From positions 23,881,979-23,945,978 of the forward strand of contig NC_135147.1 of the NCBI RefSeq assembly GCF_051014445.1: a stretch of 64,000 nucleotides of DNA, in the 5' to 3' direction. The position numbers were made by a program, and so were the translations under genes. Of this stretch, positions 1 through 12,519 are shown one piece after another. Positions within the stretch are counted from its first letter, which is position 1. Each line of letters opens with the position of its first letter. The stretch is from Colletes latitarsis (Eukaryota; Arthropoda; Insecta; Hymenoptera; Colletidae). Under the pieces are notes generated by a model. The model had not been told where the DNA came from. It ran no database searches and saw only the letters and a list, made by a program, of their open reading frames with translations.

Positions 1-325
1 TTTGTGGCGAACCGGCGATCCTCCGGTTCGCGACAGCCCGAAATTCTCCGTTCCAAATGCCTCGCTGATTTCTGATTTCTTTGGCCGGCCGTGAAACCAG
101 AGAGTATTTTTATTATCCCGTCCTCGAGCGTGGAGTCGCGGCTAGGCATTTGGCAACAATAACCTACCACGTCATTCTACCATTCGAGCACACACACGCT
201 ATATGTAGATTCGATAAAGGAATAATATTAGTTTTAATCAGTAATACACAAGGTGAAAGAAAGAATGAGATTTGTTGTTTTTAACAGATCAACTGAATAT
301 TGAATATGATGTGTCATACTGGTTA

Positions 326-362
326 TATAAAAACCCTCGTTTGAGGGTTTTATAGTATATTT
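326..362. repeat. hairpin repeat, copy 1
   Basis: aaaaccctc (330-338) pairs with gagggtttt (343-351) around a gttt loop. The context ttatataaa...ttatagtatat resembles the second copy near 985-1020. Confidence 0.6.
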
Positions 363-984
363 AACAAGCTACTCCATTATTCCAACCAATGTGTCATACA
401 AACTTCGCTCGAATCCAAAGATTACTTTGCGTGCGTCAAAAATGTACTAATTCGGGCCAAGTAATAAATTGAGTGAACCTGACTTCGTCAGAGTGATCCG
501 CTAATCGAGCAACGCTGAACGAGCACGACCTTTCTTCGATTCCCGCTCAAAGTGCAAAGAACGCATAAAGAGATATCCGCCAGTCGCTTAAACGTCCGTC
601 GTCGTTTCTGGCACGAATAATTCACTCGGAGAACAACCTCGGGCGTGGAAAACACTGATCTCCATTACCCCTGATCTTTTTCCCCCCGTTGGAAACTCGT
701 CGAAAGTTTCACTGCAATGTCACCGCGCTAACTATCCCGATGATGTCGATTAGGTCAAAGACTCGCGACTTGAATGCGTCGTTTGATTTTATGTGGATCG
801 TGACCGATGAAATTCCGTCCGTCGCTCGAGATTTTAAAATAAGTTTACAAATAATCCTTTAGTGTATTAAACAGGTTTTGATTATTTTAATTTATCGCAT
901 TGTAAATTATTCTTGGCTGGGATAAAAATTTGTCGCCCGAAAGTGGGGATTACTGTATCTAGTAAATATTAATTTACAATGTTA

Positions 985-1020
985 ATTATATAAAGCCCTC
1001 TCTGGGGTTTAATATAGTTT
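985..1020. repeat. hairpin repeat, copy 2
   Basis: aaagccc (992-998) pairs with ggggttt (1004-1010) with one mismatch. The flanks attatataaag and taatatagttt match those of copy 1. Confidence 0.5.
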
Positions 1021-4000
1021 CAACAGTAACAAATTAGTATATAACAATGACGTTAACGTTTCGTATAGTATATAACCTTTGAATTGTGATCGGAGACTAT
1101 TAAACCACCATTTTATTTGCACTTTGAACGACACATTTCCTTGCCTAGTAATAACAGTCATTTAGATTTGAATAATCGCCGAGAAACACTGGACGTGTCA
1201 TATATGAATGAGCCAGCGTTCGATGTGTTAATATCTAGATATGTTATAAATTATACTAATTTATTTTGAACAAGAGTGATAAATTATGCACACAAAGTGA
1301 TTCATTACCTACAAAGCGTTATACAATGTGCCGTTTGTTATTATACATGCTGTTCTTTCTCAACAATGAGGCAAAAGTAATTAAGAGATTAGAATGATAT
1401 CGCGACCATATCACGGGCATTTGTTGGTGTCAGTGGTTTCGAATAAGGTTCTCAACCACGAACGTTCCCTAAACTCTACATTCTACAGAGCTTGAATGCA
1501 AAACAAAAATAAATAAATCGAAATTTCGTGTCGTCTCCGATCAATTTGAACTCTTACTTCGTTCTCGATGGTCTGCGTTCTCTAGTATGGCGATCACCGG
1601 CGTCGGAGATTGTCACCGATGGTTATAGGTTTCGAAGACGACGCCCGATGGACGCGAGAAGGGATTCGACGAGTCAGTTCGAATTTAATGAAAACGCTTT
1701 CATCGCGGCTCGACCAGTCGTTCGGAGCACGTCCGTAATGATTGAATTCGCCCGTTTCAGCAGAACCTCGGGCGTGGAAAACGCGGATCTCTGCTTCTTG
1801 CGCCCATGTTTTTTTTCCACCGTGCTCGGCCGTGATATATATTTTCCCTCGGACGAGGCACGGAACCCGGTCGGCCACGGGGCCGAGTTTCACCTCTGCT
1901 GTCTTCGTTGGCTATTTTAACGAAGTCCAGCCACGGTTCGCAAATAAGAGATAGTTTCACGACCGGCTCGTCGTCGACGACCATTTTTCCACGCTTGTCG
2001 ATCGGGCGTTACGCCCATAAGCAATACGAGAGCTCGATCTTACACTTACAGGGTGTCCAACCGATTTCTGTACGAACTCTGCCTCATCTCTTCTGCGACA
2101 TGAATTCTTCGTCAATCTTAAACTCCTCGTTTGACAACTATTTTGAATTACCAACGACAATGTCTCAAAAATTTTCACCCCCTCTAGAATCATAGTCCTG
2201 AGAAAGTATAATACAAAGGACTTCAAATAAAAGTAGATTAAACGTAATATAATTTTTTAATTGCTTTATTTTTATATAGGTTCCAAAGGAATGCAACTTC
2301 TGGAACAATTACTTTCCAAATTAGTGAAGTTGCAAAGAGAAAATTTTGTAAATTTAGACATTGAAAAGCAGTGGACGTTTTGGTCTCAGTTTTTGGAGGC
2401 AGAATAAATTGGGAATGTTTGCGTGGGAATCTGCAGGGGCACCCAGTATAACCAGGCTGATCGAGAGCAGAGGCGCTGTTATAGCGATCGGAGAGAAAAG
2501 GGAAACACACGGAGGAGGGACGATCGGGAGTAAAGGGTGCACGGAGAGAAACGGCGGCGCGGAAAGGGAGGGAAACGGGCGAAAAAAAGTCGAGAAGAGC
2601 GTAAGGTGTGCTGTTAATCAGGTAAAATCCGACCAGTTCGAACCAGTTCCGTTAATGAAGCGGTGACACTGCATTCATTAGCGGACTTTTGTGCTCTAGC
2701 GAAATTTCTGCCGCGCGAGAGAGTCGGTGCTTTCGTTCAATAATTAAACGGATTACGTCAACCGGTCTGTTCATTGTGCTTGGAGCGTTTAACGCGAGCT
2801 GGCAGTCAGGCTCGATTCGTTCGACGCCATCGATGTCCAGACAAGCCCCGAATTAATTTCGTACGGCTATATTACGTGAAAGTTAATATTTTCATTGCAC
2901 CGTTCAACTGATTTTATTTCTCAAGCGTGTACTTTGAAAGAATTTTTATACAATACTTGATCCCTGATTTATCTTAGGAAAAAGAGACTGGAAAATTCTT
3001 GGATGATTCTCGAGAGTAAAACTTCTTGTTATCCCCAACCACGTAGATGCTTTTAATAATAAATTGAATCGATATAGAACGAAGTATACGGAACGATGGT
3101 TTCACGAGAGCAAGCATTTCACTTCCGTCGTTTGGGGTCAGTGCTTTCAACTTTTCCTCCCCTGCGAATAGTTCAAGAGTTCAACGAAACGATTCGCTGG
3201 ATAGAAAGTCGCGGACGTCGTAAGTTATGCAAAAATTTATCGTTCGATCAGGTTGCATTAACGAACACCACCGATACTTCCTGCATTAATTAACTCGTTC
3301 GGTTTTTTGCCGCGTAAAATTCCAGTCGCTCTAAACGCCACACTTAGCGCTGTAATCGCGCGAGGGACATTTTGCGGGGGCCATTATAGCGGCGTAACGA
3401 AGTACCGAACGCTATGCTCATAATCAGCCAGATATCGAACGTTTTTTATTCGTATTTTATAAAGGTACAGGGTAAAAGAAAAAAAGAAAAAGAAAGAACT
3501 CGAACGACAGTCGCGAACGCGAGTCGACGTCCAACGAAGCCACATTTTCCTGCACGCGTTTGGGGAAGTGAACGTGTTCGCTGTCACGTTTCCTAGCGAT
3601 AATTCAGTACGAAATCATTTTTACGTCGCGTCGCGAGAGCCAGCAAGTAGTAGGCGTGTGTTACTGGCCAGACGCCGTTTCCGTCGCTGCGTTCGATGCA
3701 GTTCAGTGGTCTGGCACGATCGAAAAGTTTTTCGAAGTTAGGTAACGCTTGTCTGCTTGCAACATTCGTAATAAATATTGATTTATCTACGGTGGGATGA
3801 ACATTATAGCAATTATTTGTAAACTTTCATCGATTTTGATATATGGGACGCAGTCTGGTGATTCTATTACGTAAAAATATAATATTTTCTTTTAGATATC
3901 GGTTATCCACTTGCCTATTAAATGTCACACGATATTTTAATGTGTCTACATCGGATACGAATCTGTAAAAGTAAAAATTAATCGCCGCCCCTCTTCGCTT

Positions 4001-4324
4001 TTTTCCGTAGTAAATATACTAGTCAAGTTTGATATTTATGACTAACTTCCGTAATTTTATTTTACATAAAAGCGTGCTGGAACAGAACGTACCCTGCCAA
4101 AACCAGTCTGAAACGATTAATAAGCGATTGCACCGACTAAAATTATTCTCATCGTGCAATATTGTTTTAATAACGGGCGCAGGGTTCCCAGATTTCTCCG
4201 AAAGCGCTGTCTTCGGCGAAGAAGCGCCATCGACCGGCCCAGTATTTCATACGCCTGGCATTACCATAACGATGCTCCCAACCGCAAGAAATACCAGATC
4301 AAAAAGACCAAGAGTACCCCTCCC

Positions 4325-4351
4325 AAAAAAAAAAAAAAAAAAAAAAAAAAA
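4325..4351 (+). repeat. homopolymer (A)27
   Basis: Uninterrupted run of 27 A flanked by ccc on both sides. There is no AATAAA or recognisable coding sequence before it, so no retrocopy is claimed. Confidence 0.85.
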
Positions 4352-4599
4352 CCCAAAGAAAAAAGAGTGAAACCCAGGATTACGAAGTCGAACGGACACG
4401 AGACGAGCAAGGATTACATACATCGGTGCCCCGTGTACACATACGGCGCGCGTCGGTTCGTTGAAGCGCTACGGGACGATTTATCGGGTCTCTTTTCGAA
4501 TTCTTGCCGCGCTTCATAAAAACGACGTCGCACGTTATGTTCGTGCCCGGGGCTGGCCCGCGGTATAACCGTGAATCGTCGTTACGTTTGTCATTGTCG

Positions 4600-5140
4600 T
4601 TGTAAATAAAAGAGGCCCGCGGCAATCGTATCTGCCGGTGCGCCGCCGAGAAAGAGAGATCTACCGCAGATATTCCCGGGGTAAACGAGTATCCCCGCGC
4701 GTCTGCAGCGACAGTAATGTCAGACCGAGCTCTTTTATTACTCGACCCCTCCCCCGTCTGCCCCAAACCGTCGTCCCACTAAATTCTCGGCGTTCGGTTC
4801 TTTTTGCCCCGTCGTCGAAAAATCTTCTGCCCCGTAGCCCCATCGGCGTCGAGACGGACCCGATCGCGAGACCTCGTGCGCCCAAAGTGGAGACGTATCG
4901 CGGTTTTTCTGACACGCGGCCACTTTTTCCAACTCCCCCCCCTACCGCGAGGGACACGCGAGGACAGCCTCGACGGAAGGGTTCGTCGGGTACGTGGCTC
5001 GAATTCAAACTCCAGGGACGTCGGACGTCTTGCTCCTTTTCTTCGAACGGCGAGATCCGGATCAAACGAAATTTAGGCCAGAACCGAGGATAGTTAACGA
5101 GATAAGAACAGACGAGGTTTCCTGGTAGGAAAAGCAACTT
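4600..5140. other. CpG-rich patch, no gene recognised
   Basis: GC-rich with frames open on both strands over the same bases, a base-composition effect. No splice-bounded conserved protein is visible. It could be an unmethylated regulatory island. Confidence 0.4.
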
Positions 5141-5445
5141 TTACTCCAGGCACGCTGCTTCTATTGAAACTTCTGGTCTAACACGAAAATGACTACAAAA
5201 ATTGTGAATAAATGTTCGTAATTAAATTTCCCGATACTGTACTGTGTCTAGATTGTTACATGATCGATAAGTATCGCGTGCGTTGTTTTTAATTTTTGTT
5301 GGAAATAATTCATCTTACGAGAGATGTTACCATTGACTTTACGTGAGATTTCGTGAGAATCCGTAGCTTTAGTTATGAAAAATGCTTCCCTGGAATAAGT
5401 ATGTATATGTGTACGAAACCATCTGATATTTCGATATTAATATTC

Positions 5446-5645
5446 GGGCGTAGTGCTCTTACCGAGCATCGAAGTCTCCGGCGACAGTGCTCTTACCGAG
5501 CATCGAAGTCTCCGGCGACAGTGCTCTTACCAAGCATTGAAATCGCTCGAGCAGCGCATGCATTAGCGTCACATTCGCGATCTTATTACGGAAGAACCAG
5601 TTGCCTTATCGATCTCAAATTTTCGCTGTGCGATTCACGGTTTAT
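5446..5645 (+). repeat. dispersed repeat family, copy A (with 34-bp tandem repeats)
   Basis: Contains the family core aagcattgaaatcgctcga near 5531, then catgcattagcgtcacattcgcgatcttattacggaa and gctgtgcgattcacggtttattt. The core start is locally amplified: a 34-bp unit beginning gtgctcttaccgagcatcga is exact at 5453-5486 and 5487-5520, with a diverged third from 5521. Shares the gtgcgattcacggtt stretch with copy D. Confidence 0.55.
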
Positions 5646-6124
5646 TTACTCTACTTTAAACGTCTTAATATTCATGAAACTCTCGTACAACGAACATTAA
5701 ATTAGTAAATCCTGTCATAAATTTTGTGTATGCAATATGTTCATTTCATTCTATTTATATTGTGTGCGATTCTACGACGCGAGAGCTTTATATGAATATG
5801 CAAACGCATCATAGCGGATATGTAAAAGTTAAAAGAACCGTTCCTATCGTCCAATTAATATTTCCATCGCTCTGAACATTCTCGAAACATCGTGCGTTCT
5901 TCGTTTCGCTTTTTCCTTCCGCAGCGTAACTAAACTTTAATAAGTACGTAATTTCTCTTCCAGCCAATTCCTGCGATTAGATTCGTATCAAACTTGGTTC
6001 GCTATCGCCCGGTAAATTCACCGCGGGAGTTATTAGCGAACGTTTTGCAAAACACCGAGTATAACGCTGGAGAGACATCCATCTTTCGATGGGAGAGCAG
6101 GAAGACGTCCAGGAATCAAATAAC

Positions 6125-6148
6125 CGTATCATGAATATTCATGATACG
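6125..6148. repeat. perfect 24-bp palindrome
   Basis: Arms cgtatcatgaat and attcatgatacg are exact reverse complements with no spacer. Confidence 0.9.
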
Positions 6149-8239
6149 AAGTGAATTTCACGCGTGACGGGCGAGAACGCTGCGCGGGACAAAAATGGGA
6201 AATGGTAGTCCGATAAAATTACACGGCGAGAAATGCGTTTCGAATTAATTGCGATTAGGTTGCGCAACGCGAGACGAGCGATTATCCGTCTCGTACCGAT
6301 ATTGGTGTTGATTTTTTAGTCCACGCCGGAACGCGTGACGTTTTCCGACCGAACGCTCCCCAGAAACGATCTGAAAAGCGAAACGTCGAGTTTCGCGGGA
6401 CCGTTGGAGAGTAAATAGGAAGAGGGGGATCAGCAGGAGGCCCGAAACGGGCCCGATACGTTGCTGCAGGTGCGCTGAACGGCTCGACGGGCTCGTTCGG
6501 TGGCTGAACGATCCGTTGGACGTATCAAGATTTCGCTTACCGAAAGGAACAAGATCGGCATTCGGCACTCTCACTACCGGCACGCCGAATAACACGATCG
6601 TTTAGTCGCTCGCGGGGCAACATTTCACGTGGCAAAGACGTCTAGCGACTCGATAAACGCGCGATCGACGTGATCGATCCTTTTTTGTGTCGCGTCTGAC
6701 ACCCACTAAGTCCATGCGCGCGAAAACAGCCGACTATCCGCGGTTTTAACGGTATAACGGACGCGCGAGATAGGAAAACAGGTAAGGAATATGGAACGAC
6801 GCGTCTGAGACTCGCGCACCGTCATGTAACCTGCGATTTCAACAGATTTCTTGTGAATTTATTCAAATATCCGCGAGAAGAGAAACTTTATTCGCGATAA
6901 ATCAATTTTTATCTCCGCTCCGTGTGGATATTTATCATATTCGTCTCCGGTTTGATAGAATTTAATCGTGGACGTGAAAATTATCTGATTACTGCATATT
7001 CTGCGCAGCGTGTCTCGAGTGATGCAAAGCTTTTTGTATAAATTTCCATTCGCCATTATGGTACCGCTGTATTGTCCTTCCATTAGCAATCGTTTGAAAG
7101 CCTATCGTGCAAAAATCGTTGAATATCGATATAAACCAGACGCCAGCGTCTCCGCGGGTTCCTGGGCTCCGCCCACGCGGGTTCGATTTCCATAATCAGC
7201 GCAGTCTTTATTAATTTATCAGCCGTTGAGAGGAGCCTCCGGATCCCAGACGGCGCGATAAGAGGATCGCGCGAATAAAAGCCACTATCTGGGAATTTAG
7301 TGTTCCAGCTTAATCGGTGGGCACGGATGGTTAACGGCGCGACTTCTCTCTCGGTTTTCTCGTTTAATTCGCACGCACGCTGCGAGACCAGCGTGGAAAA
7401 GACGAAAGGTAGACGCCCAGGCCGCATGGATGCTCGTGGAAGGCTTTAATGGAGGCGAGGCCATCGACGAGTCGGTCGTCGCGCATTAAAACAAATCTGC
7501 ACGGAACGACGACGATACCGATCGACCATCGTTTCGTAGTCCACGGGGATCTACGAACGCGACGGCAACCAGTCCTCGCGTTTAACCTTCTAACTGCCCT
7601 CGCGAGTACCCTGTTCGCGGCCCAACGTTAGCGTAATGGCCGACGAAGGAGGTGTGAATTTATTCGGACGACCGGAACGGTGATTTCAACGCGCTTCTGA
7701 TTGCGCCCCGAGCCACGGCCCGACGAAGGGACACTCTGGGACACGCGATACGACGTGCTTCGAGCCCTTCGGGAACATCTATTTCGACCCTTTCATTCTC
7801 AAATTATTGTAAATCCAGAGCAAAAGTTTTTATCCCCGTTTTTTCCACTGCTGCACTAGACACTTTGTTTGCAGCGATTATAATAAATACCTGTGATGAG
7901 AAATTTCTTACGAAATTGGCTACGCGTTCGTCTCCGTTAGAATCTCGAGACTTACCTGAAACAAAGAAGAAAAATCGAATTAGCCACGAAGAATAATGAT
8001 TTTGACTAGCAAATAAAAAATGATTGCACGACTCTTCTCTATGGAAATAATCTTTAGTCTCTAAGAGTCTCCCACGCGTCACCAGGCCCGAGGTTATAGG
8101 TCATACGAAACCAAACATACATTCACATACTACATACAATAACACCTCGAACATGCTAACCCCGTTACGTTTCTCCTGACAGATGAAAACTAACAGTATC
8201 CTAATATTTGCTTTTTTAAAATTTGTTGAAAATCCAAAT

Positions 8240-8276
8240 GGTAGGGTAATAGACTCTCAAAACGTATTACCCTACC
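8240..8276. repeat. inverted repeat, 12-bp perfect stem and 13-nt loop
   Basis: ggtagggtaata (8240-8251) pairs with tattaccctacc (8265-8276). No flanking target duplication or longer complementarity is visible. Confidence 0.85.
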
Positions 8277-11200
8277 CCAAATGCCAATGTCGTTTCGGAG
8301 AACCTAACGAGTAACTTTCACAGAACGTAAGATAGGATTCCGAATTAAATGTACCAGGCTTAATCGCGTCTCGAGTATTTCAAGATGTGTGTTCCCAGGA
8401 GGAAAAATCAAATATTCCAAGATCGCGTGATTAGTCCAAGCTTAAAGAGACACTTCAGGAAACGTTCGATCCCTTTCGGTTCTCGCTCGTTAATAATCGC
8501 TATCCCGCGAATCGTCGGATTTATCGTAACGTTCGATTCAGAAGTCGAAGGTGTTCGCGAGTTTATCGTTAAGTTAACGCATTTTCACTCGCGGGCAGAA
8601 CTGGTCCCTGAACACTTATCGGCGGGACTGCTCGAGCAGGTAACGGGCGAATACGAAAATTAATGGTAAAATATGAATATTTACGCCGGCGTTCGCTTGT
8701 ATCTACGCTCTAACGATGACATATAAATATTATGTAATTACTTTTACGTTTGGAGCCTTATCGCGTTATCGGGCGGAGAACTTTCCGTCGAACCAGTGGT
8801 ACCGGTGGCAGTTCAACGAACACGAGATAAATTTCACCCACGTATCAACGATGATATCTGCTTATTTAGTGGCCACCACTGGGCGCAAACCGCGATACAG
8901 TGCCATATCGAAAATAGATTCGCGCGATTGAAACGCTGCACCTAACTGGGAATGCTAATTCCCGCCGAGTTACCATAAATCATTGCTACCGCGAGCTTTT
9001 AGGCGGCTGTTACATTAAATTGACAACGGTTTCCTTATTTATTATGGCGCGCGTGAACATGCCGTCGATTAAATTAACTTCGTCGCCGATAACATCGAGG
9101 GTTTATCGGTCTGGTTGTCCAATTGTTCGAAATTCGGTATTACTCAAATCTTATCGTTTCGGGAGCTGTTCCACGCTGGGCGCTTATCGATGTTCCCGTT
9201 TGTACCGATTCCGACCATTTTATCAACTTCGCGTATAAATTAATTTGCAAATATAGGTACTTCTAGGATCATCCAATCATATGTTATTCACTCCCTCCCA
9301 AAGAGAATTAAATAGATTGTAAATATGATTCGTATACCTTGAAGAAAAGTCTGTAACTAGGAAACGGTCGGAGATTCTTCGATAAAATTTTGTACTCCCA
9401 CCGGGAATTAATTATTCTTAAACAGCTTGCATGCCATATCGATTTCTCCGATCGTGATACATATTACCAGTTGTATCGGGACATCCGGACTATGCTCTAA
9501 TTGACACAGAAACTCGCGATCGGATCGTCTCGATCCAGCGAGCTCGCCTCGAGGAAATCTCCGTTTCGTGCCTCGCCTAATATTTCTACCCTTCTCCTCC
9601 GCTCATTACCGACGTAATTAATATTTTTCCCCCGCTGCTCTACGCCCCGTTTATTACTGCACGCGTTCGTTCCAACTCGAAAAGGACTAGTATAGTGTGA
9701 AATACAAGCGTAAAGCTCTTTTTGAGCGTCCCCGCTAAGGTGGGCTTAATTATCGCATGCCAGCGAATCGCGCGACCATTAAGGCGAATCCCTTCGCGGA
9801 ATGGCGACGATCATTGCCGCGTACGTTCGTGATCACGAGCCACGGAACGGCGGAGGATCATGCCGAACATAAACGCGGAATGCCCGCGGAAAACGATCAT
9901 TGTCCGCGACGTTACGCATCGGATCGTTTACACGAACCAATTAAACGTCTCTGAAGGGGGACAATCGACGACGCCATCGCGGGGACTTTATGTCCGCGAC
10001 TTCCGTCGCGGATCCAGAACGATCTCGATCGGACCAGTCCTCGAACGATTATCAGACAAGGTAAATGTTCCAATTATCGACACGTTTCGCGCCATTTTTC
10101 GACGTTCCAACAATGTCAATGAATTTTAGATGGATATAGAAACGTAGAAAATAATTTATTCTTCGTTCTACGTACCCAAAGTGTAATTTTCCAGGGTTTG
10201 CACGAAGTAACTTCCAACTCAGTTAATCGACGACGATTGGGTTAATGGTTGCATCGATTACCAATCTACCCGACGAATTAACGACCGAGCTAATTGCTAG
10301 AGCTCCCATTTTAATGGCGACAATTGGAGAAAGTTTGAAAAGGCATGCACATTATTGGACAATTATTTTTGTTAATGAATTTAATGGTCCTCGTGATTGC
10401 GAGTAATATGAAATGGTTCGAAGAATCGTTGCATAAGGGTCTCTATTTGCAGTTGCGATTGTAGGTGCGTGATTTTATGGGAAACTGTTTTTCCTGCGAA
10501 CAGTCTGTCGCAATGTTTCTTGGATTCGACTAATATCATCGATCTTCATCGAGATCGTATAATACTCGCGACGAAAGCTTAGATTAATGTCCCGCATATT
10601 TCAAATTAATCGTACGATTGACAGGAAAGCCTGACCGCGACGAACTGTTCAACGTCGATTCGAGAAAAATGGTCGACTGTACAAACTTTAAGTAATATTT
10701 TCGCTTTTCTGAATGTATTTATCGTCGTTAATATTTTTATATTCGCCCATAAATAGAGTAGAACGCTAACCAATTAAATCGACGAAACGTTCCGTGAAGT
10801 CTAATTTGGATAGAAGAAAAAGCTCGAAAGCGTCGCGAGGTATAATGATTAAAAAAAAAAAGAAATTTGAAAAGGATGTTTGAACACCTCGCTCAATTCG
10901 CTATCTATTATCCCCCGTCAATTTACCTGTCCAGGCCCATTTTACACGCCTCTTCCTTCATTCCCAGCACTCCCTTCGCTATTTGTTTCTTTAATGGCCT
11001 TCTCCGCGCTACCAACGATCGCCTTATCGCTGTATCAATCTATATACGCGTATATTCAATACAATCTGCTTACCAATTGCATTACATCACGGACTTTTTC
11101 GCCCGTGCCCCGGCTATCTGATAACCAGAACGATCACCCTTATCCATCGCGTGTGTGTCGCTTCGAAACGGTTCACGCCTGACGCCCGGTGGACGCAAAA

Positions 11201-11504
11201 CGAACACCGCGGAAAGAATATACGAGCGATTACGTCGTTTCGTGAGATTCTAACATTCAGCGAACATACACGCGCTGATAAATTTGCGGCAGCGATAAAA
11301 CCATCGGGAACGATTATCGCCCCGATAGCTCCGCCATTCTCCCATATCGAGTCTAAAATAGTCCACTGAAAACACTGGTCGGGTATTCCTCGCTAATAAT
11401 AATTTTATACAATGTATCAGATATTATAAATAGAGTAAAAGACTGGGCTGATGGGATAGTTGTTGAATGTGTATTGGTATTTTCGATCGATATTTTCTGA
11501 GATT

Positions 11505-12518
11505 GGGTCTTTATAATGTAATAGTTACGGGTTTAAAGAACAACTTTTTGAATATTCTCAGGATTTCTACATATTCCTCACAAAAATACGGATTGTTTGC
11601 ATTTTGAAACATTGAAATCCTCCAATCCGTTCAAAAGTTACGATGTTTTAAACATACGCATGAAACTTCAGGAGAATCATTCATTACTGGTCAGACATTA
11701 TATTTTCGGCAAGGAATTTTTTTCTCGAAAATGCGTAGGATTTCGAGGGTATGTTTAATGACCAAAAGTGATTGTAATCGACCCCTGCAATCGAAAATAA
11801 TTTTTTTAGAACGATTTGAAACTTTTCATTTTCGCCGAAAAATTTAGGCACCTACACCCTGTCGATTTTTCTTAAAAATCACTTTTTCATTTTTAGTAAT
11901 TTTGTTTCACGACCTACAGAAAAGTTGTGTAATACTTTTTTGTAGATACCTATGGGCTCTACTTCAGAAAAAAGTTTCATTGAAATATATTCACTATTGT
12001 AGGAGTTATGACTGTTTGAAAATTGGACCATTTTTATGTGGTTTTTCTAATATTACGGGGTCAAGGAACAACTTTTCGAATATTTTTAGAATTTGTACAT
12101 ATTCTACACTAAAATACGCGTCGTTTGCTTTTTTAAACATTAAAATCGTCCAATCCGTTCAGAAATTATGACGTTTTAAAGGTACGCAAGAAATTTTCGC
12201 GTGACATTTCTGACTTGAAATTATATTTTCGGTAAGGAATTTTTTTCTCGAAAATGCGTAGGATTTCGGGGGTATGTCTATTGACCAAAAATGATTATAA
12301 TTGGTCCCTGCAACCGAAAATAATTTTTTTAGAACGATTTGAAATTTTTTAATTTCGTCGAAAAATTTTATACCTTCTCGAATTTTTTTCTAGAAAGTGG
12401 GTAGGATTTCGAAGATATGTCTCTTCACCAAAAATGATTGCAATTGACCCCCGCAACCGAGAATAATTTTTTTAGAACGATTTGAAATTTTTTAATTTCC
12501 CCAAAAAATTTGTCTACC
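11505..12518. repeat. ~525-bp direct duplication containing the ~142-bp repeat unit
   Basis: Two diverged direct copies begin near 11528 (cgggtttaaagaacaactttttg) and 12056 (acggggtcaaggaacaactttt). Each continues through matching sections on tacatattc, aaatacg, tccaatccgttcag/aaaagtta and a tttttttctcgaaaatgcg block at 11714 and 12237. A further copy of the short unit starts near 12380. The short unit is the same one found inside the TIR element at 32.6 kb, but here no 100-bp inverted repeats flank it; a lone caccctgtc occurs near 11857. The whole block is AT-rich and non-coding. Confidence 0.6.
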
Positions 12519-12519
12519 T

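Larger units (their letters stand above)
1..4600. other. gene-free stretch, AT-rich with scattered CpG segments
   Basis: Holds the two hairpin repeats and a 19-bp exact repeat aacctcgggcgtggaaaac at 635-653 and 1764-1782. A cagggtgtcc motif near 2050 resembles one TIR-element end. I see no coding sequence. Confidence 0.6.
5700..11500. other. gene-free stretch
   Basis: Mixed-composition DNA with the 24-bp palindrome and the 12-bp-stem inverted repeat listed separately. I see nothing else that can be supported. Confidence 0.5.

Noticed and set aside
4154..4519. Lys-rich frame across the (A)27 run as a possible retrocopied gene
   Set aside because: The Lys run is only the translated homopolymer; no polyadenylation signal, recognisable parent protein or target duplication is visible.
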